Of a stretch of 64,000 nt of DNA, positions 8,334 to 15,658 are shown in pieces. The position numbers were made by a program, and so were the translations under genes. Source of the stretch: UBA6136 sp044350805 (lineage in GTDB: Bacteria > Pseudomonadota > Gammaproteobacteria > Methylococcales > Methylococcaceae); assembly GCA_044350805.1 (NCBI GenBank), contig JBILGU010000010.1, forward strand, positions 38,892 through 102,891. Reading direction: 5' to 3'. A model generated the notes under the pieces. That model had not been told where the DNA came from, did no database searches, and was given only the letters and a program-made list of their open reading frames with translations. The number at the start of each line of letters is the position of its first letter. Position 1 is the first letter of the stretch.

Positions 8334-9689
8334 TTGATTCGGATATTCCTTTTGCTTGCGTCCTTGTTCCTCATTCCAGAATTGGCCTTTGCAGAGGAGG
8401 GGCAGAACCTCGGCCTGACCGGCACTCAACGTGGACTTTACTGTGTCCTGATCTTCATCATTTCCTACGCCTTTGTCATGACGGAGGAATTCACTCATCT
8501 TCGAAAGTCCAAGCCTGTCATTCTGGCGGCCGGCATCATCTGGGCCCATGTGGCCTATTTGGCTGCTTCAAACGGCGTTCCTGCCGACCAGGTCCATCAG
8601 GCTTTCGAGCATGACCTTAAGGAATATGCGGAACTTTTCCTTTTCCTTCTGGTGGCGATGACCTATATCAATGCGATGGCCGAGCGTCATGTTTTTGAGG
8701 CTCTGCGCTCTTGGCTGGTGAGTCGGAACTATAACTACCGTGCTCTTTTCTGGATCACGGGCGTGATTACGTTCTTCCTGTCTTCTGTTGCGGATAATCT
8801 GACGTCGGCGCTCCTGGTGGGTGCAGTGGTCATGGCCGTCGGTGCCTCAAGTCCCGCATTCGTGGCTTTGGGCTTTGTGAATCTGGTCAGTGCCGCAAAC
8901 GCGGGCGGTGCCTTCAGCCCCTTCGGTGATATCACCACCCTGATGGTCTGGCAGGCAGGAAAGGCCGAATTCTTCGATTTCTTTGAGTTGTTCGTTCCTT
9001 CGGTTGTGAACTTTGTGGTTCCTGCGCTCATCATGCAGTTCGCGATTCCCAATGAAATGCCAGTTCACGCAGAGGAAGAGCGGGTTGTCATGAAGCCGGG
9101 CGCTTTGGTGATTTGTGGTCTTTTCGTCATGACGATTGTCACCGCAGTCAGCTTCAAGCAGTTTCTTCATCTTCCGCCATTCATGGGCATGATGCTCGGG
9201 TTGTCATACCTCATGCTTTACGGTTATCGCCTGAAGATGGTCTACCCAGAGGGTGGCAAGTTTGATGTCTTCGAAAATGTGAAGGACTCCGAGTGGGATA
9301 CCCTGCTGTTTTTCTTCGGCGTCATCTTCGCTGTCGGTGGCCTTGGCTATATCGGTTATCTGGAACTCGCGTCTGTTGCAATGTATGACGGACTCGGCGC
9401 AACGACGGCCAATATTCTGGTCGGACTGCTTTCAGCCGTTGTAGACAATATTCCGGTGATGTTTGCGGTCATCAGCATGAACCCTGATATGGATCTTTAT
9501 CAGTGGTTGCTGATTACGCTGACCGCGGGTGTGGGCGGAACCCTGCTCTCCGTCGGTTCGGCGGCAGGTGTTGCTCTGATGGGAAGCTCCAAGGGCATGT
9601 ACACCTTCTTCAGTCACTTGAAGTGGACCCCCGCGATTGCAGCGGGTTATGCATCATCCATCGTGGTGCATTACCTGATTAATCACTGA
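8334..9689 (+). CDS. nhaD: NhaD-type Na+/H+ antiporter
   Basis: This 451-residue inner-membrane protein of the NhaD/ion-transporter superfamily exchanges Na+ (or Li+) for H+. It has an N-terminal hydrophobic leader ending near AFA, about a dozen membrane segments, and conserved NhaD stretches such as SSVADNLTSALL, NAGGAFSPFGDITT and SAVVDNIPVMFAVI, which carry polar residues in the membrane. The start is a TTG at 8334 with GAGGG seven bases upstream; no ATG or GTG is available before the leader. A strong terminator follows at 9714. The gene is monocistronic and divergent from cysI. It suggests adaptation to sodium or alkaline pH. Confidence 0.92.
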   Translation: MIRIFLLLASLFLIPELAFAEEGQNLGLTGTQRGLYCVLIFIISYAFVMTEEFTHLRKSKPVILAAGIIWAHVAYLAASNGVPADQVHQAFEHDLKEYAELFLFLLVAMTYINAMAERHVFEALRSWLVSRNYNYRALFWITGVITFFLSSVADNLTSALLVGAVVMAVGASSPAFVALGFVNLVSAANAGGAFSPFGDITTLMVWQAGKAEFFDFFELFVPSVVNFVVPALIMQFAIPNEMPVHAEEERVVMKPGALVICGLFVMTIVTAVSFKQFLHLPPFMGMMLGLSYLMLYGYRLKMVYPEGGKFDVFENVKDSEWDTLLFFFGVIFAVGGLGYIGYLELASVAMYDGLGATTANILVGLLSAVVDNIPVMFAVISMNPDMDLYQWLLITLTAGVGGTLLSVGSAAGVALMGSSKGMYTFFSHLKWTPAIAAGYASSIVVHYLINH

Positions 9690-9713
9690 CAATCGAATCC
9701 TTGTTGTGAGCAG

Positions 9714-9740
9714 AAGGGGTTGCCAAGCGCAGCCCTTTTT
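9714..9740 (+). terminator. Rho-independent terminator of nhaD
   Basis: A ten-pair stem (9714-9723 with 9729-9738, including two G-U pairs) and a five-base loop end in five T residues, 25 bases after the nhaD stop. Confidence 0.75.
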
Positions 9741-10022
9741 GTTGCGCGCTAGCTGGGTTTCAGTGCAATCTTTGCAGAAGTTTTCAAAACCGAAAAACCG
9801 CCAACTGCTGGGACAGTGGGCGGGGCTGCAAAAATTGGTGTCCCATTTTGGCTGATATCACCGATCGAGAAGTCAAAGGCTGGATCCCTCACGGGGAGCA
9901 CTTTTCAAAAAGGAGTGCAGGGCCGAATCTGTGGCTGCGATTCCCCAAAGGGTTTAGGTGTTGATTTGCGGCGAACTTTGACCCGGCGGAATTGCCCTAA
10001 GCTATCGCGTGGGGGTTCATTG

Positions 10023-10331
10023 ATGTTCAATGTGGGCGATCGGCTCAGGCTTTCAAGGGGTGGATATTTCGGCGAGGTGGCAGAAGAAGTATCTGACCAG
10101 GTGTTCACTGCGCATTTCCCATTAAAGCGGGATGGAATGGCAAACCCAGTCAAGTGGCAATTCCATGCTGAGCAAATAACCGATGCAGGCTTGTTGTACT
10201 TTCAAAGCAACCACGGCTGGTTAAGATCGAGGCAGGTTCTCTGCTGGTTCCTGTGGGAAAGAAGAAACAACCCTTTTCAGAATCACAGATCCCCTTGCAG
10301 GGATCATTGCAGTGAGCACTTCAAAAGGTGA
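10023..10331 (+). CDS. Possible small protein, unknown; C-terminal half may be frameshifted
   Basis: This 102-codon ORF starts with an ATG that has a GGGGG stretch about eight bases upstream. The first about 60 residues look protein-like (MFNVGDRLRLSRGGYFGEV onward, with Gly and beta-rich composition like a small barrel domain). The last about 40 are rich in Arg, Cys, Trp and His and look non-coding. In the +2 frame from about 10217 an alternative tail reads VKIEAGSLLVPVGKKKQ and ends at a stop near 10310, which looks more natural. A frameshift or a decayed gene is therefore possible. I do not recognise the family. Confidence 0.35.
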   Translation: MFNVGDRLRLSRGGYFGEVAEEVSDQVFTAHFPLKRDGMANPVKWQFHAEQITDAGLLYFQSNHGWLRSRQVLCWFLWERRNNPFQNHRSPCRDHCSEHFKR

Positions 10332-10479
10332 GGGGATAGATGGTGCAGGGTGATGCAGCGGTTAGGATTGCAATATTGAAGGAAATCAAGAATGAGTTGT
10401 TCCCAGATTCAGAACCTGGGCGCTCCTCCGTTTCAAGTGGGAATCAGCAGATGTGATTGCAGACTTTTATTGGTGAGAG

Positions 10480-10505
10480 AGAACGGGCGCTTCGGCGCCT
10501 GTTCT
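10480..10505. repeat. Strong hairpin with TTCG tetraloop
   Basis: An 11-base-pair inverted repeat (10480-10490 with 10495-10505, one G-T pair) closes a TTCG loop. It is followed by TGTATCT rather than a T run, so it is a poor intrinsic terminator. It resembles the stable hairpins found at the 3' ends of structured RNAs. No flanking gene accounts for it. Confidence 0.6.
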
Positions 10506-10724
10506 TGTATCTGGGCTCTCGAAAAAGCTGTGAGTGATTTTGTCGTGTTGCACACCCAGGAGGCTTTGAACGCAGAGATTTTTGCTCTCTATTGTTATTT
10601 GCAGCTCTGACGCTTTTGATGCTGGGCAAAGCTGGGTACGCGTTGAAAAACTGTGCGAAACGCTGCTGGATGTGGATAATTATTACTCTTTATTACAATT
10701 CTTAATGCTAAGAGGGAGGAGTGA

Positions 10725-11114
10725 GTGGAGGTTTTATTAATTGGTTCTGCAGCATGTATTACAGCTTTGATTTCATCAGCCTGGTTGATGACCTTTGCTA
10801 AATGGTTTCCGATTCCTGGTGTGGATGAGTTTGTGATTGATTATAAAACCATGATTAGGGCGCACGTTGATTATGCTTTGATGGCGCTTTTTGGTTTAGG
10901 TTTTTATGGTGCTGGTGTTGAGCTCCCAGTGGTTGCATGTTGGTGTGTTGCGGTTGGTGGATTTACCAATCCAACAATTTTCACGATTGCAGCTTTTGAT
11001 ACTGATTTTTGGAGCAAGAAAAAGTGGAAGGTGTTTACTGCATTAAGCTTTACGGTATCCTCAGTGGGCTTTATGTGGATCGCTTACACGCTTCTTCAAC
11101 ATGCGATAGCCTAG
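10725..11114 (+). CDS. AT-rich four-helix membrane protein of unknown function
   Basis: This 129-residue protein has four predicted membrane helices (about residues 3-25, 45-67, 68-92 and 103-127). The first and second are linked by a loop with PGVDEFVIDYKTMIRAHVDY; the RAHVDY segment has polar and charged residues at a helix start. The start is GTG at 10725, with GGAGGA a few bases upstream. Codon use (TTT, TTA, ATT) is clearly more AT-rich than in neighbouring genes, suggesting transfer. The R-x-H-x-D motif resembles small isomerase-like membrane proteins such as the hydroxylaminobenzene mutase group only loosely. I cannot assign a function. Confidence 0.65.
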   Translation: MEVLLIGSAACITALISSAWLMTFAKWFPIPGVDEFVIDYKTMIRAHVDYALMALFGLGFYGAGVELPVVACWCVAVGGFTNPTIFTIAAFDTDFWSKKKWKVFTALSFTVSSVGFMWIAYTLLQHAIA

Positions 11115-11135
11115 TTCAAATCATATAATCTACCC

Positions 11136-11333
11136 GCTACGTCAAGCCCATCACTCTCGGAATGGGTATCGACACGCTGAGGGGGTTCATCTGACATGGA
11201 TGGGACAATGCGCGGGGCACCAATCGATGGAAACCACTGCAGGCTCTGCTATAGGTACAAGTTAGCGATCACTCACTAATCGGCTTTCGTCCCTGACGCC
11301 AAAAAAAACCAGCCCTTGTGGCTGGTTTTTTTT
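11136..11333 (+). ncRNA. Candidate orphan small RNA of about 200 nt
   Basis: A perfect TATAAT (11124-11129) lies just upstream of a stretch with no ORF that ends in a strong intrinsic terminator (11301-11333). The ends of the stretch can pair with each other: CGTCA near 11140 with TGACG near 11296, and the following AGCC with GGCT near 11283. This would close a long-range stem like those of 6S-type RNAs. I could not match it to 6S, SRP, tmRNA or RNase P RNA. No clear -35 box is visible. Confidence 0.35.
11301..11333. terminator. Bidirectional intrinsic terminator
   Basis: A perfect stem AACCAGCC/GGCTGGTT with a five-base loop is flanked by eight A residues and eight T residues. It can end transcription from the left (membrane protein gene or candidate small RNA) and from the right (symporter gene, which ends at 11429). 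Confidence 0.9.
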
Positions 11334-11428
11334 GTGCCTGATTGCGAGTCGGTTAATCACATGTCTCGCGAGAAGCCCCGGCCTTCAGTGCGCCAGGCCC
11401 GGGCGAACTCTCCAAGAGAGAGGGGTTG

Positions 11429-12727
11429 TCATGATTTTTTTAAGTTCTCGGTTCGCTGGTTCCAGCGCGCGAGGATGGTTGCACCCAGAATATCCCCAAG
11501 GACATTCACGCCTGATCGGCAGCGGGCAAGAATCCAGTCAATGGGCGAGACGAGGGGAATCGCTGCGGCGATGACCGCCTCTGAAAACCCGGAATTCGCA
11601 AGAACAATGGGCAAAATGACGAGTCCTGCTTCAGGAACCCCGGCAATTCCAGCCGCCGCAATGATACTGGAAGATGCAATCACGAGCTGCTGAGGGAGAT
11701 CAAGTACCATCCCCATGGACTGGGCAAGGAAGAGGGCCGTCATGACCTCATAAAGAACCACGCCGTCATTATTGAAATTGGTGCCCCCACAGACCGAAAT
11801 GCGAGCAGACTGATCATCGACCTGCATTTGTTTCAGACATTTGAGGCTGACCGGGACCGTGGCGAGGCTACTGTTAACTGCAAATCCGGTCCACGCCGCT
11901 TCCGATGCGCCCCGAAGGAAGGCCATCGGAGAACGTCCGCCGGCAACAAAAGCCGCCAGCGGATAGTAGATCAGACCCTGGAGGAGCAGCCCCAACATCA
12001 CGATCAAAAGATAGTCCGAAAGATCCAGGAAGATACCCAGCCCCAGTTTTCCCACGGCTTGAGTGACGAGCGCTAGGATCGCTAGGGGCGCCAACTGAAT
12101 GGCAAATCGTAAAATTCTTGAGAACACCAGAAATCCTCCCGTCAGTGCCGAGGCGACGAACTCAATGGCTCGGCGTTCTTCTCCGACAGTTGACGTACTC
12201 AGGCTCCGGACCGATATGCCCACCAGCGCGGCCAGAATGACGGTTGCTAGGATGTTTCCGGTTTGAATGGGATCAAGAAGGTGTTGAGGAAAGAGGCTTG
12301 AAAGTCCCTGGATCCAGTCCAGTTTGGTTTTTTCTGGCGCAATGTGCGTGGCAACAGATCCAGAGCCCACCAGTCTGAGAAGTTCTTCAATGTGTCCCTG
12401 CCATTTTGTGCCAGGATGAAGGAAGTTGATGAGTGTCAGGGCAATGCCAGATGCCACACTGACATTGATCAGGCAGATCACAAGAAATCGAATCCCTGAT
12501 TTTTGAGCCAGATTCGTTCTGACGATCGCATCCGCAACAGCGAAAAAAATCAGCGGCAATGCCAGTGCCTTGAGGAACCGAATCAGAACCATGCCGACCT
12601 GACCCAGAGTGGCAGGGTCAAAACTGCCGGCGCCAAGGGGGGATCGACTAAAAAGTCCAAGCGATATCCCCAGGGAGATGGCAATCAGGACCTGGACCGT
12701 GGGGTTTTTTAGTTTGGACGGTTTCAT
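11429..12727 (-). CDS. Dicarboxylate/amino acid:cation symporter (DAACS/SDF family), divergent
   Basis: This 432-residue inner-membrane transporter of the GltP/DctA fold has about eight membrane segments and two re-entrant loops. The usual serine-rich hairpin reads AVNSSLATVPVSL, and the cation-site motif NMDGT is replaced by NFNNDGVVLYEVM. It is therefore a divergent member whose substrate cannot be read from sequence; glutamate, dicarboxylates, serine or cystine are all possible for the family. The C-terminal substrate region (SSSIIAAAGIAGVPEAG, about residue 350-370) is conserved in form. It is monocistronic, ending against the bidirectional terminator at 11301. Confidence 0.85.
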   Translation of the reverse strand: MKPSKLKNPTVQVLIAISLGISLGLFSRSPLGAGSFDPATLGQVGMVLIRFLKALALPLIFFAVADAIVRTNLAQKSGIRFLVICLINVSVASGIALTLINFLHPGTKWQGHIEELLRLVGSGSVATHIAPEKTKLDWIQGLSSLFPQHLLDPIQTGNILATVILAALVGISVRSLSTSTVGEERRAIEFVASALTGGFLVFSRILRFAIQLAPLAILALVTQAVGKLGLGIFLDLSDYLLIVMLGLLLQGLIYYPLAAFVAGGRSPMAFLRGASEAAWTGFAVNSSLATVPVSLKCLKQMQVDDQSARISVCGGTNFNNDGVVLYEVMTALFLAQSMGMVLDLPQQLVIASSSIIAAAGIAGVPEAGLVILPIVLANSGFSEAVIAAAIPLVSPIDWILARCRSGVNVLGDILGATILARWNQRTENLKKS

Positions 12728-12775
12728 GGGGTCAATAGATTACGCTGCCTCGAGTCCCCGCCCATGGCGTCTGGT

Positions 12776-12807
12776 CTCTGGAGAACGCCTTGCGAAGTTC
12801 TCCAGAG
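12776..12807. repeat. Perfect 11-bp inverted repeat between parA and the symporter gene
   Basis: CTCTGGAGAAC (12776-12786) and its exact complement (12797-12807) enclose ten bases. It sits just past the parA stop and 49 bases upstream of the symporter start, and no T run follows on the minus strand. It could be a transcript 3' end structure for parA or an operator for the symporter gene. Confidence 0.55.
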
Positions 12808-12814
12808 CAGAGAG

Positions 12815-13588
12815 TCAGGAGAGTTCGGCGTGAAGCTCCACAAATTCCTGAGTCAGCTTGTGGTCAGGTACAAAATAAATGAGGGGCTTGGACAGGCTGT
12901 GAGATTCCCTGACCTTGACCGACGTCGAGAGCTTGGTATTCAGGACCGGTAGCCCCTGATCGGTCAGCTCATCGACAAGCTGTTGCGGAAGCTTTGCGCG
13001 GGACTGGAACTGGTTCACCACAATCCCCTCGATCTTGAGGTGCGGGTTGTGATCCGCTTGAATTTCAGCGATAGAGCCAATCAGCGTGAGGAGCGCTTCC
13101 CTTGAAAAGGCATCGCAGTCAAAGGGGATCACGCAGCCATGGCTGGCAATCAGAGCGGAGCGACTGAAAAAGTTCAGTACGGGCGGAGTGTCGATGTAAA
13201 TGTCATCAAAGCCTTCCAAGACGTCCAGCGCCTCCTTGAGCTTGTAGATCTTGTAGCGGGATTCCAGACGAGACTGGAGCGGCTCAAGTTCAGGATGGGA
13301 GGGGAGAACGAAAAGGTTTTCGAAGGGGGACTGATGAATGCGATCCGCCAATATTCCGATTTGGTTTTTTCCAAAGAGACTCATGCTCAGGGAGTCTTTG
13401 AAGAACTCTGCGACAGTCGCTTCAGGATCTGGGACCTTGTCGCCCAAGAGATAGTGGGAGGAATTCCCTTGAACATCGAGGTCAATGACCAGCGTCTTTC
13501 GGCCTTGTGATGCACTAATCGCTGCAAGGTTGCAGGTGATTGTTGATTTGCCGACCCCGCCCTTTTGATTGAATACGACTCTTCGCAC
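12815..13588 (-). CDS. ParA/MinD-family ATPase without a ParB partner
   Basis: This 257-residue cytoplasmic ATPase has the deviant Walker A motif KGGVGKST (about residues 9-16), the Walker A' LVIDLDVQGNSS (about 36-47) and the switch region IDTPPVLNF (about 112-120). There is no N-terminal DNA-binding extension, so it is a small type Ib-like or cargo-positioning ParA. No ParB, McdB or chemoreceptor gene is adjacent; dnaQ lies 95 bases upstream and an unrelated symporter downstream. Cargo could be protein complexes or the nucleoid. The usual chromosomal parAB locus next to gidB is a different place, so this is an orphan. Confidence 0.87.
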   Translation of the reverse strand: MRRVVFNQKGGVGKSTITCNLAAISASQGRKTLVIDLDVQGNSSHYLLGDKVPDPEATVAEFFKDSLSMSLFGKNQIGILADRIHQSPFENLFVLPSHPELEPLQSRLESRYKIYKLKEALDVLEGFDDIYIDTPPVLNFFSRSALIASHGCVIPFDCDAFSREALLTLIGSIAEIQADHNPHLKIEGIVVNQFQSRAKLPQQLVDELTDQGLPVLNTKLSTSVKVRESHSLSKPLIYFVPDHKLTQEFVELHAELS

Positions 13589-13683
13589 GGTAACCCCCCG
13601 TTTCGTCGAAAATTAATCCTCGATTATAGGATGAAACTTAACGGGCCGGAGTCATTGCGGGGTGACATTCCGTTTCCTTTTCG

Positions 13684-14403
13684 TCAGGGTTCCAGTGACC
13701 AACGGCAATTGCCGGAGCTGGCCTTGTTGATGTCCTGAAGTCTGGAGGAATGGGCTGCTCGTTCTTCTGGTGAAGGCGCAATGACCGGCAGGGGAGGCCT
13801 TGAGGCGCCAGAGGCTCTGAAAACTTCGCTTGGACTCTCCTGCTGGGAGGCATCGTCTTCGTGTTCGAGTGACAAAGTAATCTGGCCACCGGTCATGGCG
13901 AGATAAACTTCGGCCAAGATCTCAGCGTCCAGCAATGCGCCGTGGAGCGTGCGCTGGCTGTTATCGATGCCATAGCGTTTGCAGAGGGCATCCAGGCTAT
14001 TGCGCTGTCCAGGATGCTTTTTGCGCGCCATCAGAAGGGTGTCGATGACGCTACAACGCTCGCCGATGGGTGCAAGGCTTGCCCCGAGCAGGCGAAGTTC
14101 GTGGTTAATGAATCCCACGTCGAATGGCGCGTTGTGAATAATGAGCTCAGCGCCCTCCACAAACCCCAGGAAATCATCCGATATATCTGCAAACCGGGGC
14201 TTGTCAGCAAGAAATTCGGCGCTTAGTCCATGGACCTCGACGGCGCCCTCATCAATTTCACGCTCCGGATTAATGTAGACGTGAAAACTCTGCCCGGTCA
14301 GTTTGCGATCCATGAGTTCCACGCAGCCGATCTCAATGATGCGGTGACCGGCAGCAGGTTCAAGGCCCGTGGTTTCTGTGTCGAGGATGATTTGACGCGT
14401 CAT
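13684..14403 (-). CDS. dnaQ: DNA polymerase III epsilon subunit (3'-5' proofreading exonuclease)
   Basis: This 239-residue DEDDh exonuclease proofreads for the replicative polymerase. Exo I is DTETTGLE (residues 7-14), Exo II HNAPFDVGFINHEL (about 97-110) and Exo III with the catalytic His HGALLDAEILAEVYL (about 160-174). A Pro/Ser-rich C-terminal tail contains the likely polymerase-binding segment. It overlaps rnhA by four bases (ATGA), and the pair rnhA-dnaQ is classical for gammaproteobacteria. Confidence 0.95.
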   Translation of the reverse strand: MTRQIILDTETTGLEPAAGHRIIEIGCVELMDRKLTGQSFHVYINPEREIDEGAVEVHGLSAEFLADKPRFADISDDFLGFVEGAELIIHNAPFDVGFINHELRLLGASLAPIGERCSVIDTLLMARKKHPGQRNSLDALCKRYGIDNSQRTLHGALLDAEILAEVYLAMTGGQITLSLEHEDDASQQESPSEVFRASGASRPPLPVIAPSPEERAAHSSRLQDINKASSGNCRWSLEP

Positions 14404-14855
14404 GGTAAGGGGGCTCCCTGAAGCAACTCATCAATGCCCCGGTTTGCAAGGACATCCGCGCGTTCGTTGCCGGCGTGGCCGTTGTGTCCCTTGACCCATT
14501 GCCATTCGACATCATGCTGGGCTTTGGCGCAGATAAGTGCTTGCCAGAGGTCGACATTCTTGACGGGACTATTGCTGGACGTCTTCCACCCCTTTTTGAT
14601 CCATCCAGGCAACCATTCGGTGATCCCTTTCATGACATAGGTGGAATCAGTTGTGATTGTGACCTTGCAGGGCCTTTTAAGAATTTCAAGGGCCTTGATT
14701 GCGGCCGTGAGCTCCATGCGGTTATTGGTGGTTTCCCTTTCGCCCCCATAGATCTCGCGCTCCTTGCCGTCATACACCAAAAGGGCTCCCCAGCCACCGG
14801 GACCCGGGTTTCCTCGGCAGGCCCCATCGGTGTAGACCTCTACCGGCTTTTGCAT
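14400..14855 (-). CDS. rnhA: Ribonuclease HI
   Basis: This 151-residue enzyme cleaves the RNA strand of RNA:DNA hybrids. All catalytic carboxylates are present: Asp in YTDGACRGNPGPGGWG (near residue 9), Glu in NNRMELTAA (about 47), Asp in TTDSTYV (about 69) and Asp in GNERADVLA (about 133). The basic handle region KKGWKTSS is also present. It overlaps dnaQ by four bases and the upstream methyltransferase gene by 16 bases, forming a tight minus-strand unit. Confidence 0.96.
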   Translation of the reverse strand: MQKPVEVYTDGACRGNPGPGGWGALLVYDGKEREIYGGERETTNNRMELTAAIKALEILKRPCKVTITTDSTYVMKGITEWLPGWIKKGWKTSSNSPVKNVDLWQALICAKAQHDVEWQWVKGHNGHAGNERADVLANRGIDELLQGAPLP

Positions 14856-15595
14856 TGTGACTCACGATTTAATTGGGGGCTTTCCATCAGCTTACCGGTC
14901 ACAAGGCGTGTGAACCCCGACCACTCGGGTTCGATGGGGATCAGCGTGTAGTTGCGCTTGATCGCTTTGACGGCATAACCCACGGAAAGCCAGTTTTTCA
15001 AGGTTCCGAGCTGGGACGGATCCTGTTTGGGGTGTGTGGTTCCCTTGGCGGTGAAAATCGCCTCTATTTCTGCGTCAAATTTCAGGATGCTAAGCCAGTC
15101 AAGCAAATGGTGGGCTTGAATGAGATAGGACTGCCAGAAGGAGTCCTTTGGACCGGAAATGCTGAAATATCTGGCAGGTGACCAGGGATTGAGCCCAAGA
15201 ATGAAGAGTCTTCCCTCCGGCTTGAGAACCCGCTCCACCTCACGAAGGACCTGATGACGATCGGCAACAAATTCAAGCACATGCGGAAGAATGACCGTAT
15301 CCACACTTTCTGTTGCAATGGGGAGGGAGCCTGCGCAAGCCTGGATGAATGTCGGGAAACTTCGGGGACCCTTGTTGTCCGCGAGAATGAAACTGCCGAC
15401 ACGCTCTGCATCGATGTATCGACTTTCCGATCCGAGCCGTCCCACTTGGAGGGTGCGCTGGTTGTAGATGTGGGGCAAGGAGGAACGCAGGTACTGGGAC
15501 TCATTCCCCTGTAGCGCTTGTCCGAGAGTTGCCACGTGATACCATTCCAAAAATTCACGGCGCGCCTGGGTCTTTGCAGGTCGTATCTTTTTCAT
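14840..15595 (-). CDS. yafS: SAM-dependent methyltransferase, YafS-like
   Basis: This 251-residue class I methyltransferase domain protein contains SVDTVILPHVLEFVAD (motif II area, about residues 90-105) and EVERVLKPEGRLFILGLNPWS (motif III area). The glycine-rich SAM loop at motif I is weak (LQVGRLGSESRYID). The gene order methyltransferase-rnhA-dnaQ, with mltD divergent, is the same as yafS-rnhA-dnaQ with mltD in enterobacteria. The substrate is unknown. It overlaps rnhA by 16 bases and is 63 bases from the divergent mltD start. Confidence 0.82.
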   Translation of the reverse strand: MKKIRPAKTQARREFLEWYHVATLGQALQGNESQYLRSSLPHIYNQRTLQVGRLGSESRYIDAERVGSFILADNKGPRSFPTFIQACAGSLPIATESVDTVILPHVLEFVADRHQVLREVERVLKPEGRLFILGLNPWSPARYFSISGPKDSFWQSYLIQAHHLLDWLSILKFDAEIEAIFTAKGTTHPKQDPSQLGTLKNWLSVGYAVKAIKRNYTLIPIEPEWSGFTRLVTGKLMESPQLNRESQCKSR

Positions 15596-15658
15596 TGATT
15601 ATTCGAGAGATACGTGGGGATTCCGGCTGCCGGCAAAGGTTGAGGATTTAATAACGTA

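Larger units (their letters stand above)
9741..10724. other. Gene-poor interval of about 1 kb
   Basis: This stretch between the nhaD terminator and the AT-rich membrane protein gene has no gene I can identify with confidence. It contains one possible small ORF (10023-10331), a strong TTCG-loop hairpin (10480-10505), a short inverted repeat CCCAG/CTGGG near 10403-10421, and otherwise sequence without clear codon structure on either strand. Remnant genes or unannotated small RNAs are the likeliest contents. Confidence 0.5.

Noticed and set aside
9816..10022. Upstream extension of the small ORF at 10023
   Set aside because: The extra residues look random and the ATG at 10023 has the only plausible ribosome binding site.
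11136..11333. Identification as 6S, tmRNA, SRP or RNase P RNA
   Set aside because: Length and closing stem resemble 6S, but none of the conserved sequence blocks of these RNAs could be found; kept only as an unnamed candidate.
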